DNA from: Parcubacteria group bacterium GW2011_GWD2_42_14
GTDB lineage: Bacteria > Patescibacteriota > Minisyncoccia > Phycocordibacterales > UBA12088
Assembly (NCBI GenBank): GCA_000998045.1
Contig: LCCS01000010.1
Location: forward strand, 1 to 32,338
Direction of reading: 5' to 3'
Length of the DNA stretch: 32,338 nucleotides
The notes under the pieces: model-generated
What the model saw: only the letters and a program-made list of their open reading frames with translations
What the model was told of the DNA's origin: nothing
Databases searched by the model: none
Made by a program: the position numbers and the translations under genes
In this document: positions 8,601 to 15,486 of the stretch, one piece after another
Position numbering within the stretch: the stretch's first letter is position 1
Layout of the letters: every line of letters begins with the position of its first letter

Positions 8601-8845
8601 CGACCAAGAAAGGAGACAAGATGGCTTTTATAAAGCTCTCCGATTACACAAACACTATCGAAGCAGTAGCGTTTCCAAAAATCTACGAAGAATACCGAGA
8701 TATACTCACGGTTGAGAATTGCGTAGTGTTTAAGGGACGAGTAAATGACCGTAATGGCGAGCGAAGTTTCGTTATCGACAAAGTTAAAGAGCTCAAGGAG
8801 CTCATTACTCCCCCTCTTCCTGAACCTATATCTACACCTACTTAA
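5624..8845 (+). CDS. dnaE: DNA polymerase III subunit alpha
   Basis: This is the catalytic subunit of the replicative polymerase, 1073 aa. An N-terminal PHP domain begins HLHTHSHYSLLNG (His8, His10) and includes LALTDNGNMYG, where Asn42 replaces the His often found in active PHP domains. The catalytic palm aspartates are in PDIDMD (residues 394-399). The fingers and helix-hairpin-helix region follow (ALYRPGPM, GFNKAHAASYG, LNKKSLESLVKCGALD), then an OB fold near residues 960-1060 (VGGILSEVKPF, FKGRVNDRNG). It ends right after the OB fold, so the C-terminal tau-binding region of the roughly 1160-aa E. coli protein is missing. Its 3' end overlaps the convergent gene by 8 bp. Confidence 0.97.
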   Translation: MANFVHLHTHSHYSLLNGVPKLKPLIARAKEYGMTSLALTDNGNMYGAIEFYQQCHKQGIKPILGVDAYMAARSRFDREEDMDRKRTRLVLLAENNDGYHNLIKLVTSSYVDGFFYKPRIDRDILEKLHGGLIAILPFFSGEHVSALKANNLERATDVIEWHKRIFGEGNVFLEITHHREVEGEEYLLNQTKKLAKKTGVPLIAAHDTYYLDPSDRDARETMIKIQTDGTLEEEGFVENEDFSFIDALTAEDLFREEPEALANTERVAERCNVNITLGQWYFPAFTIASGRTPDEELVHVAREGLAWRKLPYEGALKERLDYELQVIKDKGYSTYFLAVADLLREAREREILTTIRGSVAGSLVTFAMGITNVDPIRFHLPFERFLNPHRPSAPDIDMDYADNRRDEMIEYTKEKYGHANVAQIGTFGTMMARAAVRDVARALGYPYGIGDKIAKAIPFGSQGFPMTIDTALETEKEFANLYKKDSDTRRIVDLAKKIEGCARHVGVHAAGVVIAPSPLSGFVPIQPDPKGGGKYITQYDMHSVGEDGVGLLKFDFLGIKNLSILADAIKRVKERHGVVIDIENIPLDDEKTFTMLAKGDTGGVFQLNGTAMTRYLKELKPTRIEDINAMIALYRPGPMKNIPEYIARKQGRSPIQYFHPKAKTFLEPSYGILVYQDDLLFTALELAGYNWETVDKFRKAVGKKIPEEMAKQHVIFVEGCQKFSGMTARDAEKIWDLFEPFQGYGFNKAHAASYGKVAYQTAYLKANYPVEYMAAILTADAGDVDKVSEGITQCIKMDIPVLQPDINQSIGNFTVVKYGERDAIRFGLNSIKNFGEGIAQIIISEREKNGVFKSLEDFLTRIQDRNLNKKSLESLVKCGALDSFEYTRGRMLTYLEDLLTFNKDLAKETAQVSLFALTDGHKTLTLPEADQAPQRDMLRWEKELLGLYISGHPLDPYKERLEKLGQTIANAKKCYIGLETKVGGILSEVKPFTTKKGDKMAFIKLSDYTNTIEAVAFPKIYEEYRDILTVENCVVFKGRVNDRNGERSFVIDKVKELKELITPPLPEPISTPT

Positions 8846-9449
8846 CAGTAACTACTCGCTCCCCCTTACCGTAACCTGGGTACTCTACTTCAAAGCGATA
8901 CTTCCCTGACTTCAGTGCGTACTTACCTACATCATGCGTGATAGGGAAAATACGCGTCGCTCCCGCTTCAAGAATATAGGAGACTTTCTCTGAAGTTTGA
9001 CACTTACTCTCATCTGCATAATCGTACACCAGCGAATCTTCCTCATCATAGATGCGATATACTACTTGACACTGTCTTTTTGCATCAAGTGTATGTGCCT
9101 TACTTCCATTGTTCTTAACTGTAAGCAATAATCCCTCAATATTTTCAAACATATTGTAGGTAAGATTACCGTGTTCAATAAACTGACTCACTGATACGGT
9201 GATATCTTCTGGGGAAGGATTACTGGAAGTTTCTGATTTTTCAGTTTTCATAATAACCGCTCCCATTTCACGCGCACGTTCCACTTGCTGAGTAGCAATA
9301 ATTCCTCGTGATATAAGTAAATCAATAAATCCATACGTGGTGTACAGCTGGTGCGTAGCACCATATACCTGAGGGGCGGTGAATAATGTTGCGCTTATAA
9401 AAACAGCGCAGAGCGCTATGCGCACAATAGTTTGTTTTCTCTTTTTCAT
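8838..9449 (-). CDS. secreted protein with BsuPI-like domain
   Basis: The 203-aa protein has a lysine-rich N-terminus, a hydrophobic segment and an APQVYGA-type cleavage region near residue 30, so it is probably exported. Residues 100-203 look like the all-beta BsuPI proteinase-inhibitor fold: LLLTVKNNGSKAHTL, a VVYRIYDEEDSLVYDY strand pair, ILEAGATRIFPI and LKSGKYRFEVEYPG match its typical pattern of strands. Whether it inhibits proteases is unknown; the domain is also found in general extracellular proteins. The two cysteines (in KRQCQ and SKCQT) could form a disulfide. It converges on dnaE with an 8-bp overlap. Confidence 0.65.
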   Translation of the reverse strand: MKKRKQTIVRIALCAVFISATLFTAPQVYGATHQLYTTYGFIDLLISRGIIATQQVERAREMGAVIMKTEKSETSSNPSPEDITVSVSQFIEHGNLTYNMFENIEGLLLTVKNNGSKAHTLDAKRQCQVVYRIYDEEDSLVYDYADESKCQTSEKVSYILEAGATRIFPITHDVGKYALKSGKYRFEVEYPGYGKGERVVTVK

Positions 9450-9605
9450 ACACTCATGATGCCTTGAGTTTGTATTTTGTGCAACATCCTATCATTTTAT
9501 TGCTCTTTTTATTTATTTTACAAAATCTGCTACATATGGTTAAATCAACTTTAGGACTGTACTATATATAATCAAACAAACGCAAGTCAACTTGGGGGTG
9601 ATTAA

Positions 9606-10013
9606 ATGAATACTAAACTGTGTAAAAAATTTCCCTCCTCTGCAATGTGCGTACGTGAACTTACGTGTCTTATAGAGCAAGGATTTCCGGAAAAAGAAAA
9701 AAACTATGAGGCCTATGTCAAGGACATAAAACCAAGAGTTCCCTCGGAAACAGAGTGTGAACTCAAAAATCTTGCAAAACTCGGGCGACGTTTTCTTATT
9801 GACAGTGACCCCGAATTTCGCAGAATAGTGGAGAGGCGGTTTGTTTATCTCCTTGAAGAAAATAAATCAAAACCAAAAACTTGTTTGGTCCTCTGGTTGT
9901 TAACACACGGCGAAGTGAAGATTTCTGAGGAAACTCGCCAAGCTCTTGCTGAGTTTAAAGCAGACCCAAACAACAAAGCAATAGTGGACGTGTGCATGTA
10001 CTCAGATACATGA
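9606..10013 (+). CDS. hypothetical protein, 135 aa
   Basis: I do not recognise this protein. It is soluble and mostly helical, with five cysteines (four in the first 60 residues) and no membrane segment or signal peptide. The start is well supported by a strong Shine-Dalgarno (GGGGGTGA, 5 nt before the ATG). A TATAAT at about 9567-9572 gives a short leader. A hairpin terminator follows the stop codon by 5 nt. It is a stand-alone transcription unit between the BsuPI-like gene and the candidate small RNA. Confidence 0.65.
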   Translation: MNTKLCKKFPSSAMCVRELTCLIEQGFPEKEKNYEAYVKDIKPRVPSETECELKNLAKLGRRFLIDSDPEFRRIVERRFVYLLEENKSKPKTCLVLWLLTHGEVKISEETRQALAEFKADPNNKAIVDVCMYSDT

Positions 10014-10018
10014 AAGAC

Positions 10019-10051
10019 AAAACCGCGTGATGGTAAACACCGCGCGGTTTT
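10019..10051 (+). terminator. hairpin after the 135-aa gene
   Basis: A 9-bp stem AAAACCGCG (10019-10027) / CGCGGTTTT (10043-10051) lies just past the stop codon. The T-run is only the four Ts in the stem, so it is a moderate terminator. Confidence 0.6.
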
Positions 10052-10091
10052 AGACTTCTCCTTTGGACTCACAAGACTACCCCACTTACGC

Positions 10092-10120
10092 TTTACAAAA
10101 AATGGTATGGGGAATACGAT
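10092..10120 (+). promoter_or_regulatory. promoter of the candidate small RNA
   Basis: TTTACA (10092-10097) is followed by a 17-nt spacer and TACGAT (10115-10120), close to the sigma70 consensus in sequence and spacing. The expected start is near 10127. Confidence 0.5.
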
Positions 10121-10126
10121 ATGGGT

Positions 10127-10218
10127 ATATGTATTGTTTTAACACAACAACTACAACAACCTAAGCAAGCCTGCGCGGGAGTCGTTGTGAAATAAGACCC
10201 CGCAAAGCGGGATTTTTT
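10127..10218 (+). ncRNA. candidate small RNA of about 90 nt
   Basis: The segment is bounded by the promoter above and an intrinsic terminator: stem CCCGC (10199-10203) / GCGGG (10207-10211) followed by six Ts (10213-10218). The 5' part is A/C-rich (ACAACAAC-type repeats) and can pair partly with GTCGTTGT near 10181-10188. It lies upstream of thrS but has no T-box GGTGG-like motif. A 24-codon frame starts at 10121, but its ATG falls before the predicted transcript start. I infer a small RNA or an attenuator-like leader; there is no family match I can name. Confidence 0.4.
10199..10218 (+). terminator. intrinsic terminator of the small RNA
   Basis: A short GC-only 5-bp stem with an AAA loop is followed by A and six Ts. 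It is a classic compact terminator shape. Confidence 0.65.
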
Positions 10219-10253
10219 ATAATTACACAATTAGATACAATTATTAAAATCTT

Positions 10254-10373
10254 GAACTTAGGCAAACGGATGCAGTTCGAGGCGCCCAAACAAAATGGAA
10301 TGAGTTGTATGAGCAATACTACGAAAGACATTTTGTGACGGGCAACAAAGAAATGCGCCGTTTGAGTAAGTTC
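10254..10373 (+). repeat. structured dispersed repeat, copy 2
   Basis: The outer stem pairs 10254-10269 with 10358-10373 (14 of 16). The inner stem pairs GCCC plus ACAAAATG (10284-10287, 10290-10297) with CATTTTGT plus GGGC (10329-10336, 10340-10343). It ends about 20 bp before the thrS start and is in the same orientation as thrS, so it could be present just upstream of, or within, a thrS transcript. Confidence 0.85.
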
Positions 10374-10391
10374 TGTATACTAAACACTAAC

Positions 10392-12173
10392 ATGAACAAA
10401 GAAGAACTAAACCACATACGCCACACGCTCTCACACCTCCTCGCTTCCGCCGTACGAGAGCTGTACCCTCATGCCAAACCTACTCTCGGTCCCGCTATAG
10501 ATACTGGTTTTTACTATGATTTTGACTTTGACGGAGGGGATAAACCAGCACCCAAGGATTTGCAAAAAATAGAGCAGAAAATGCGCGAACTCCTAAAAAA
10601 ATGGGAGTCGATGCAGAGGGAGGTTGTTACAGACACGCAAGCACTCGCTTTTTTCAAAAACAATCCGTACAAAGTCGAAATGATTACTGATATCGCCAAA
10701 GGTGGTTCACCAATCACTTTTTACCACTCTGGAGCATCAGGTGATACGCTCACGACTGAAAATGCTCTCTTTACCGATCTCTGTGAGGGCGGACATGTAG
10801 AAACACCGAACAAAGATTTGCGTGACGTTGCATTTAAGCTTGACCGCATTGCAGGCGCATACTGGCGTGGAGATGAAAACAATACCATGCTCACTCGTAT
10901 CTACGGACTTGCGTTTGAGAACAAAGAGGCACTCGTGACCTACGAGACAAACCTCGAAGAAGCTAAGAAAAGAGACCATCGGAAACTTGGAAAAGAGTTA
11001 GACCTCTTTACATTTTCTGAACTAGTCGGTCCTGGGCTACCGATGTGGACTCCACGAGGAGCTATTGTGCGCCATGAGCTTGATTCATATATATGGGAAC
11101 TACGCCAGAAACATGGATATTCACGTGTCACTATTCCCCATATCACGAAAAAAGATTTATACGTCACGAGCGGTCACTGGGAAAAATTTGCAGATGAACT
11201 CTTCAAGGTAGCAACACGTGAAGGAAAAGAGTATGCCTTGAAACCAATGAACTGCCCGCACCACACGCAGATATTTGCACGGAAGCCACATAGCTACAGA
11301 GAAATGCCACAGCGGTATGCTGAGACCACCATGGTGTATCGTGACGAACAGTCTGGAGAGCTGGGCGGGCTTACCCGTGTACTCTCTATTACCCAAGATG
11401 ATAGCCATGTGTTCTGTCGAAGTAGCCAAGTAAAGGAGGAGTTTAATAAAATCTGGGATATTGTTGATACGCTGTATAGCACCTTCAACTTCAAACTGCG
11501 CGTACGGCTCTCTTTCCACGATCCTAAAACAATGGAGAAGTATCTTGGCGACACCAAGGTATGGGAGAACTCTGAGAAGGCATTGAAAGAAATAGCCATC
11601 GAAAGAAAAGCCGACTATTTCGAAGGTATTGGTGAAGCTGCTATGTATGGACCGAAGCTCGACTTTATGGCGACGGACTCTATCGGTCGAGAACATCAAG
11701 TTGCTACCATACAGCTCGACATGAACCTACCAGAGCGCTTTGACCTCTCCTGTATCAATGAACAAGGTGAGAGTGAGCGTATTGTGATGATTCACGCTGC
11801 TATCATGGGCTCAATAGAACGATTTACTGCTGTGCTCATAGAACACCTTGCAGGCAACTTCCCTCTCTGGCTTGCACCAGTACAACTGCGAGTACTACCT
11901 ATCGCGGAAGCACACCAGAAATACGCTAAGGAACTTTTTGACAAGCTTATACAATCACAGATTCGAGTAGAACTGCGTGATACTGGGGAATCCTTTGGAA
12001 AACGAGTACGCGCATCAAAAGTTGATAAAGTACCGTACTTCATCTGTGTTGGAGACAAGGAGATAGAGTCAGGAACACTACGACTAGAGGCACACGATGG
12101 TACGGTGATTGAAAAAAACATAGACGACACACTCTCCTTCCTTACGGAAAAAATCAAAGATCGGAGTTTGTAA
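10392..12173 (+). CDS. thrS: threonyl-tRNA synthetase lacking the TGS domain
   Basis: ThrRS charges tRNA-Thr and edits Ser-tRNA-Thr. I start at ATG 10392 (593 aa): an in-frame extension back to TTG 10305 is made of repeat copy 2 and is not family-like. The protein begins directly with the editing domain (HTLSHLLASAVREL with its HxxxH zinc motif, and DLCEGGHV), so the N-terminal TGS domain of typical ThrRS is absent. The class II catalytic core follows (GPGLPMWTPRG; MNCPHH; motif 2 MVYRDEQSGEL; LDFMATDSIGREHQ), then the C-terminal anticodon-binding domain (PVQLRVLPI onwards). A TATACT lies 10 nt before the ATG, so the 5' leader may be only a few nucleotides. A terminator follows. Confidence 0.95.
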   Translation: MNKEELNHIRHTLSHLLASAVRELYPHAKPTLGPAIDTGFYYDFDFDGGDKPAPKDLQKIEQKMRELLKKWESMQREVVTDTQALAFFKNNPYKVEMITDIAKGGSPITFYHSGASGDTLTTENALFTDLCEGGHVETPNKDLRDVAFKLDRIAGAYWRGDENNTMLTRIYGLAFENKEALVTYETNLEEAKKRDHRKLGKELDLFTFSELVGPGLPMWTPRGAIVRHELDSYIWELRQKHGYSRVTIPHITKKDLYVTSGHWEKFADELFKVATREGKEYALKPMNCPHHTQIFARKPHSYREMPQRYAETTMVYRDEQSGELGGLTRVLSITQDDSHVFCRSSQVKEEFNKIWDIVDTLYSTFNFKLRVRLSFHDPKTMEKYLGDTKVWENSEKALKEIAIERKADYFEGIGEAAMYGPKLDFMATDSIGREHQVATIQLDMNLPERFDLSCINEQGESERIVMIHAAIMGSIERFTAVLIEHLAGNFPLWLAPVQLRVLPIAEAHQKYAKELFDKLIQSQIRVELRDTGESFGKRVRASKVDKVPYFICVGDKEIESGTLRLEAHDGTVIEKNIDDTLSFLTEKIKDRSL

Positions 12174-12200
12174 CTAGTTTAGAGTTAATATCAGATATAA

Positions 12201-12228
12201 AAAAATGGACGCACATGCGTCCATTTTT
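12201..12228 (+). terminator. intrinsic terminator after thrS
   Basis: A 12-bp stem (AAAAATGGACGC / GCGTCCATTTTT) closes an ACAT loop. A-run and T-run flanks make it bidirectional in form. Confidence 0.8.
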
Positions 12229-12273
12229 ATAACGGTACCAACTTCTACCGTCACTAACTTCTCGTATCTTTCC

Positions 12274-12302
12274 TAACCTTTCGGTTAACCGTAAGGTTGG
12301 AA
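12274..12302. repeat. imperfect palindrome
   Basis: CCTAACCTT and AAGGTTGG flank a perfect CGGTTAACCG centre, giving a 29-bp palindrome with a few mismatches between the thrS terminator and the next terminator. Role unknown. Confidence 0.4.
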
Positions 12303-12387
12303 AAAGAGTGAATGCACACCAAAGAGAATTAAATATCTAATTCACGTGAGTGAATAAATAGTCGTCATTTATTTGCAATTCTATACA

Positions 12388-12421
12388 AAAAAAATTACCA
12401 CCATATGGTGGTAATTTTTTT
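12388..12421 (-). terminator. intrinsic terminator of the surface-protein gene
   Basis: A 15-bp stem of 7 A, ATTACCACC / GGTGGTAAT and 7 T closes an ATAT loop, 17 bp past the stop codon. It is symmetrical and could end transcription from both sides. Confidence 0.85.
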
Positions 12422-12437
12422 CTAGTAACTATTACTA

Positions 12438-14708
12438 TTACGCTTTTTTCTCGAAGTGCTCAAAAGCCTTTGTAAGTGCTACTTTGGTTCCAATGTGATT
12501 GTTTGCGTACGTGTAATCAATACACTCTACAAGGATACCCAGTACATTTTCAAAGTCACCGTTACTCCATGTTGCTGTTTTACCAGCAATCTCTTTATCT
12601 GGAATACGTCCTCCTTCTAGGCGATATCGGTACACTTCATCAAGCTTACGCACGACAGCCGTGATTACCGCGCCGACGTCATTACCGCGTGATGCAAAAT
12701 CACGTAGGGTATCGAAGACTTTCTTTTTTTCAAGGTTTACAAGACTGTCGATAAAAATCATAGCAGTCTCATCACTTGATGATGGAGTACTCTTTACCTC
12801 AGGCTTTGTTCCTGTAGCTTGTGAAGAGTTGGTCACAGGAGCAGGAGAGGACATGGGTGCTGAATACTTCTTGCTGATTTGCTTCTGCTCTACCCTAAAC
12901 GCTTTCGGTTCAGCACTTGATAGTACATTGTTGATAGTAGTGTGCGGGATAGTATCCTGTACATCAAGAACGATATTGTTCTGTGATTTTCCAAGAAGTT
13001 TTTCTGCTCGTTCCTTTGAGAGAAGTATCCAACCATCTTCTTGAGGATATTCAGTTTTTGCGATTTCAAATAAACCAGTTAGATACTGTGTTGGACTTGA
13101 TTCAGTTTTTCGTATCTCTGCATACATGAGACGAAGTGCTTCAGGAGAGAGTAGTATGTTTTCCTTATGCGCCATGTCTTCAATAATGCTAATAGGATCT
13201 GAGGAGTTTGATCCATGAGGTGCTGTAGGGATTTCTGATAGTGCTGGGATGCTGTGGACTGGGGCCATGACGGACTTCATTTCTACAACCTCAGATACAT
13301 CCTCCTTGATGTTGTAAGCATACGCAGTTGAGAATGCTACCTTAAGCCGATCCATAGGGTGGTACCGTGTAGAAACGTAAGCAATAAGGACACTCAGTGC
13401 GAGTACCATTAGCCAGAAGAATGTCGTAAGCATAGGGCCAGCTTCAAATCCTGTGTATGGTACTTGGTCAAGCGTTATATAACTCCCTGTTTTGGTAACC
13501 GTTTTTCCAAGAATAATAGTTGGTTCTGGGTCATCTTCGTCCTCGTCTTCTTCATCCTCGTCTTCATCGTCGTCGTCATCACAATTTATACATTTACCAC
13601 CTCCACCACTTGATTTGATAGAGACACCTGCAGAACAAGTTACCTCCTTTCCATTTGAATCTTTAAATGTGCCAGTAAATGTTGTAGCCGACTGTATCGT
13701 CATGTTCTTTGAACCAGATAGAGTTGTGGCACCTATTCCCTGGTCTATAAATGCAGAGGATGTATTGCTACTACTCCAGTTTAGGGTTACCGTATCACCT
13801 TCTCTAACCTGTGTAGGAGATACATTCATACTACAACTCGGTGCTGGGTCTTCTGATTTCTTTTCAAATGCGACACATACAGGCACTACTGAATTTGGAG
13901 AAGAATTGTCTCCTGCAACTGCATGCACGACGGCGATTGAAGATCCTGCTTCAGTGAGAACAATTGCGTTTGCAAATGTGTTGTTCTTTGAATCCTGTAC
14001 AACATAATCCGCAATGTCTGTGGTAGGACCTACTGGACCTTTTTCCCACGAACTTCCACGAACCAACACATTCCATTGCTCTTTTGGCTGTGTAACATTT
14101 ACTCGGTCAGTGTATCCATCCCAAGAGGCAGTTTTAACCGTGTACGTACCTGCAGGAAGTGATTGAGATTTTGCGATTTCGTATTTGTTAGAATCATTAG
14201 AAAGAAGCAACGTCGCATCATTTCGCTCTTTACCACCATTGAAGTTAACAACCGTAACATTCTCTGATGCTGTGTATGGACATGCAGGAACTCGTGGTTC
14301 TTCTTTAGGAGGTTCTGTCACCGATACTGTTACACTACACTCAAATGTTTTTGGAGAATTGAGTTGGTGCGCAACGGCAGTGTACGTAGTTGTTTGTGTT
14401 GGAGACACAACAGTACTTCCTGTAACACCATCCCATTTTCCAGGAACACCCTCTATACTCACCCAAATATTTTCATCATCTGCAAAAGCCCATGTGAGTG
14501 TTGACGACTGACCGCGCTCAATCGATGCAGGACTTGCAGTCATTGACTCACAGTGCCAAGCAAGTGCTTCTTGTGAAGCAAAGCGTGTTACTGGTGCAGC
14601 TTCAAAAGCAAATAGTGAAATAAGGGTAAAGATAACAAAAAATACACCACCAAGCGCCATTGTGGTGTTTTTGCGTATTGTATCGATAAATGAAAAATTT
14701 GTTTTCAT
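12438..14708 (-). CDS. large Ig-like surface protein with internal sortase-like motif and cytoplasmic domain
   Basis: The 756-aa protein has an N-terminal hydrophobic segment (residues 18-36, signal or anchor). Two Ig-like repeats (about 52-130 and 291-364) share the pattern SPxxxxxGxxxTLxWxxxxx. A Gly-rich CINC motif (373-376) and a pure Asp/Glu run (377-393) follow, then VPYTG at 416-420, a membrane helix (425-446) and about 310 cytoplasmic residues. The cytoplasmic part has two folded-looking regions (500-575 and 645-756) joined by a Ser/Pro-rich linker. VPYTG plus a hydrophobic segment resembles an LPxTG sorting signal, and a sortase gene lies immediately upstream. It ends with four in-frame stops (TAA TAG TAA TAG). 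TATAAA lies 6 nt before the ATG, suggesting a leaderless mRNA. Substrate status is inferred. Confidence 0.75.
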   Translation of the reverse strand: MKTNFSFIDTIRKNTTMALGGVFFVIFTLISLFAFEAAPVTRFASQEALAWHCESMTASPASIERGQSSTLTWAFADDENIWVSIEGVPGKWDGVTGSTVVSPTQTTTYTAVAHQLNSPKTFECSVTVSVTEPPKEEPRVPACPYTASENVTVVNFNGGKERNDATLLLSNDSNKYEIAKSQSLPAGTYTVKTASWDGYTDRVNVTQPKEQWNVLVRGSSWEKGPVGPTTDIADYVVQDSKNNTFANAIVLTEAGSSIAVVHAVAGDNSSPNSVVPVCVAFEKKSEDPAPSCSMNVSPTQVREGDTVTLNWSSSNTSSAFIDQGIGATTLSGSKNMTIQSATTFTGTFKDSNGKEVTCSAGVSIKSSGGGGKCINCDDDDDEDEDEEDEDEDDPEPTIILGKTVTKTGSYITLDQVPYTGFEAGPMLTTFFWLMVLALSVLIAYVSTRYHPMDRLKVAFSTAYAYNIKEDVSEVVEMKSVMAPVHSIPALSEIPTAPHGSNSSDPISIIEDMAHKENILLSPEALRLMYAEIRKTESSPTQYLTGLFEIAKTEYPQEDGWILLSKERAEKLLGKSQNNIVLDVQDTIPHTTINNVLSSAEPKAFRVEQKQISKKYSAPMSSPAPVTNSSQATGTKPEVKSTPSSSDETAMIFIDSLVNLEKKKVFDTLRDFASRGNDVGAVITAVVRKLDEVYRYRLEGGRIPDKEIAGKTATWSNGDFENVLGILVECIDYTYANNHIGTKVALTKAFEHFEKKA

Positions 14709-14744
14709 GATTATTTTATAAGTGAATAATGTTAATTACTATGA

Positions 14745-15449
14745 TTATCGTTGCTCTTTGGCTATCAACCTCGCGGTAACTATCCAACGTTCCTGCTTTG
14801 TACCAAAACTATTACAAGTTGCAAGAGTAAGCTTTGGATACGACGAGTTAAAGTCTACACGCACATCCTCTGCTTCAGAAAGCTCGACTGTTTCAGTTGC
14901 GTACGTATACACATGTGTATCTGAATACACGGTAATGTGATCACCAGCCTTCAGCTTACTAAGCTCATTAAAAGCTTTAAAAGCTTTGTTGTTTATAACA
15001 GGTAAGTAACTTGAGTGTCCAAACAAAAGCATGTTTGCATTTTCTCCCAAATTTCCTGAGCCTGGGTAATGCACTGCTCCATTAAGTAACGCTCTATCAA
15101 GCACATCGATATCGGTACTCTGAGGTGTGATGATGGTAGTATCTAATGCAATTTTCTCAATCGAAATACGAGTAGGGAAAGTTGATTCAGGTACCAAGGG
15201 CTCATCTGCCATTTTTGAAGGAGCAACAACATCTAGAGATGAAGTAGCATTTTCTTCATACGCACCTATTCGCATTTCAGGCACAAAGTCAATTGAAACA
15301 AGCAGAACTGTAAGTAACAAAAAAGAGCCAACAACACGCAAAACAAAGGCTTTCTGGTTTTCAGTTGACATTTGTTCTTTTTGACTCTTTTGAAAATTTC
15401 TCATGCACGTTTTCTTTAAAATTTCACACTTCGTGTGCGAGAAAGACAT
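14745..15449 (-). CDS. sortase (class D/E-like transpeptidase)
   Basis: Sortases cleave an LPxTG-like signal and join the protein to another surface amine. The 234-aa protein has an N-terminal membrane helix (about 36-54) and the sortase beta barrel (90-234). The catalytic triad is visible as His145 (LFGHSSY), Cys212 in the TLATC motif and Arg221 (QERW). The start at 15449 fits an exact consensus promoter that would begin transcription at or beside it; in-frame methionines at residues 16 and 27 are alternatives, and the first 30 residues are not typical sortase. The 756-aa membrane protein 36 bp downstream is its likely partner. Confidence 0.92.
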   Translation of the reverse strand: MSFSHTKCEILKKTCMRNFQKSQKEQMSTENQKAFVLRVVGSFLLLTVLLVSIDFVPEMRIGAYEENATSSLDVVAPSKMADEPLVPESTFPTRISIEKIALDTTIITPQSTDIDVLDRALLNGAVHYPGSGNLGENANMLLFGHSSYLPVINNKAFKAFNELSKLKAGDHITVYSDTHVYTYATETVELSEAEDVRVDFNSSYPKLTLATCNSFGTKQERWIVTARLIAKEQR

Positions 15450-15457
15450 CTTAGTAT

Positions 15458-15486
15458 ATTATAGCAGTATATTTATATACTGTCAA
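15458..15486 (-). promoter_or_regulatory. consensus sortase promoter with palindromic operator
   Basis: On the minus strand TTGACA (15481-15486), a 17-nt spacer, and TATAAT (15458-15463) match the sigma70 consensus exactly, with TGC before the -10 as an extended element. The spacer and one flanking base hold an 18-bp palindrome (15465-15482) with 8-bp arms CAGTATAT/ATATACTG. A repressor bound there would block RNA polymerase. The promoter overlaps the last codons of the gene ending at 15473. Confidence 0.75.

Noticed and set aside
10121-10195. 24-codon leader peptide before a terminator, upstream of thrS (attenuator idea)
   Set aside because: Its ATG lies before the predicted transcription start and directly abuts the -10 box. 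The peptide has only one Thr codon, so threonine attenuation is unlikely.
10127-10391. T-box riboswitch for thrS
   Set aside because: No T-box bulge sequence (TGGNACCGCG type) and no specifier loop were recognised.
13492-14007. Plus-strand 171-aa Ser-rich open frame
   Set aside because: It is the antisense shadow of the surface-protein gene; the Ser run is the complement of the Asp/Glu run.
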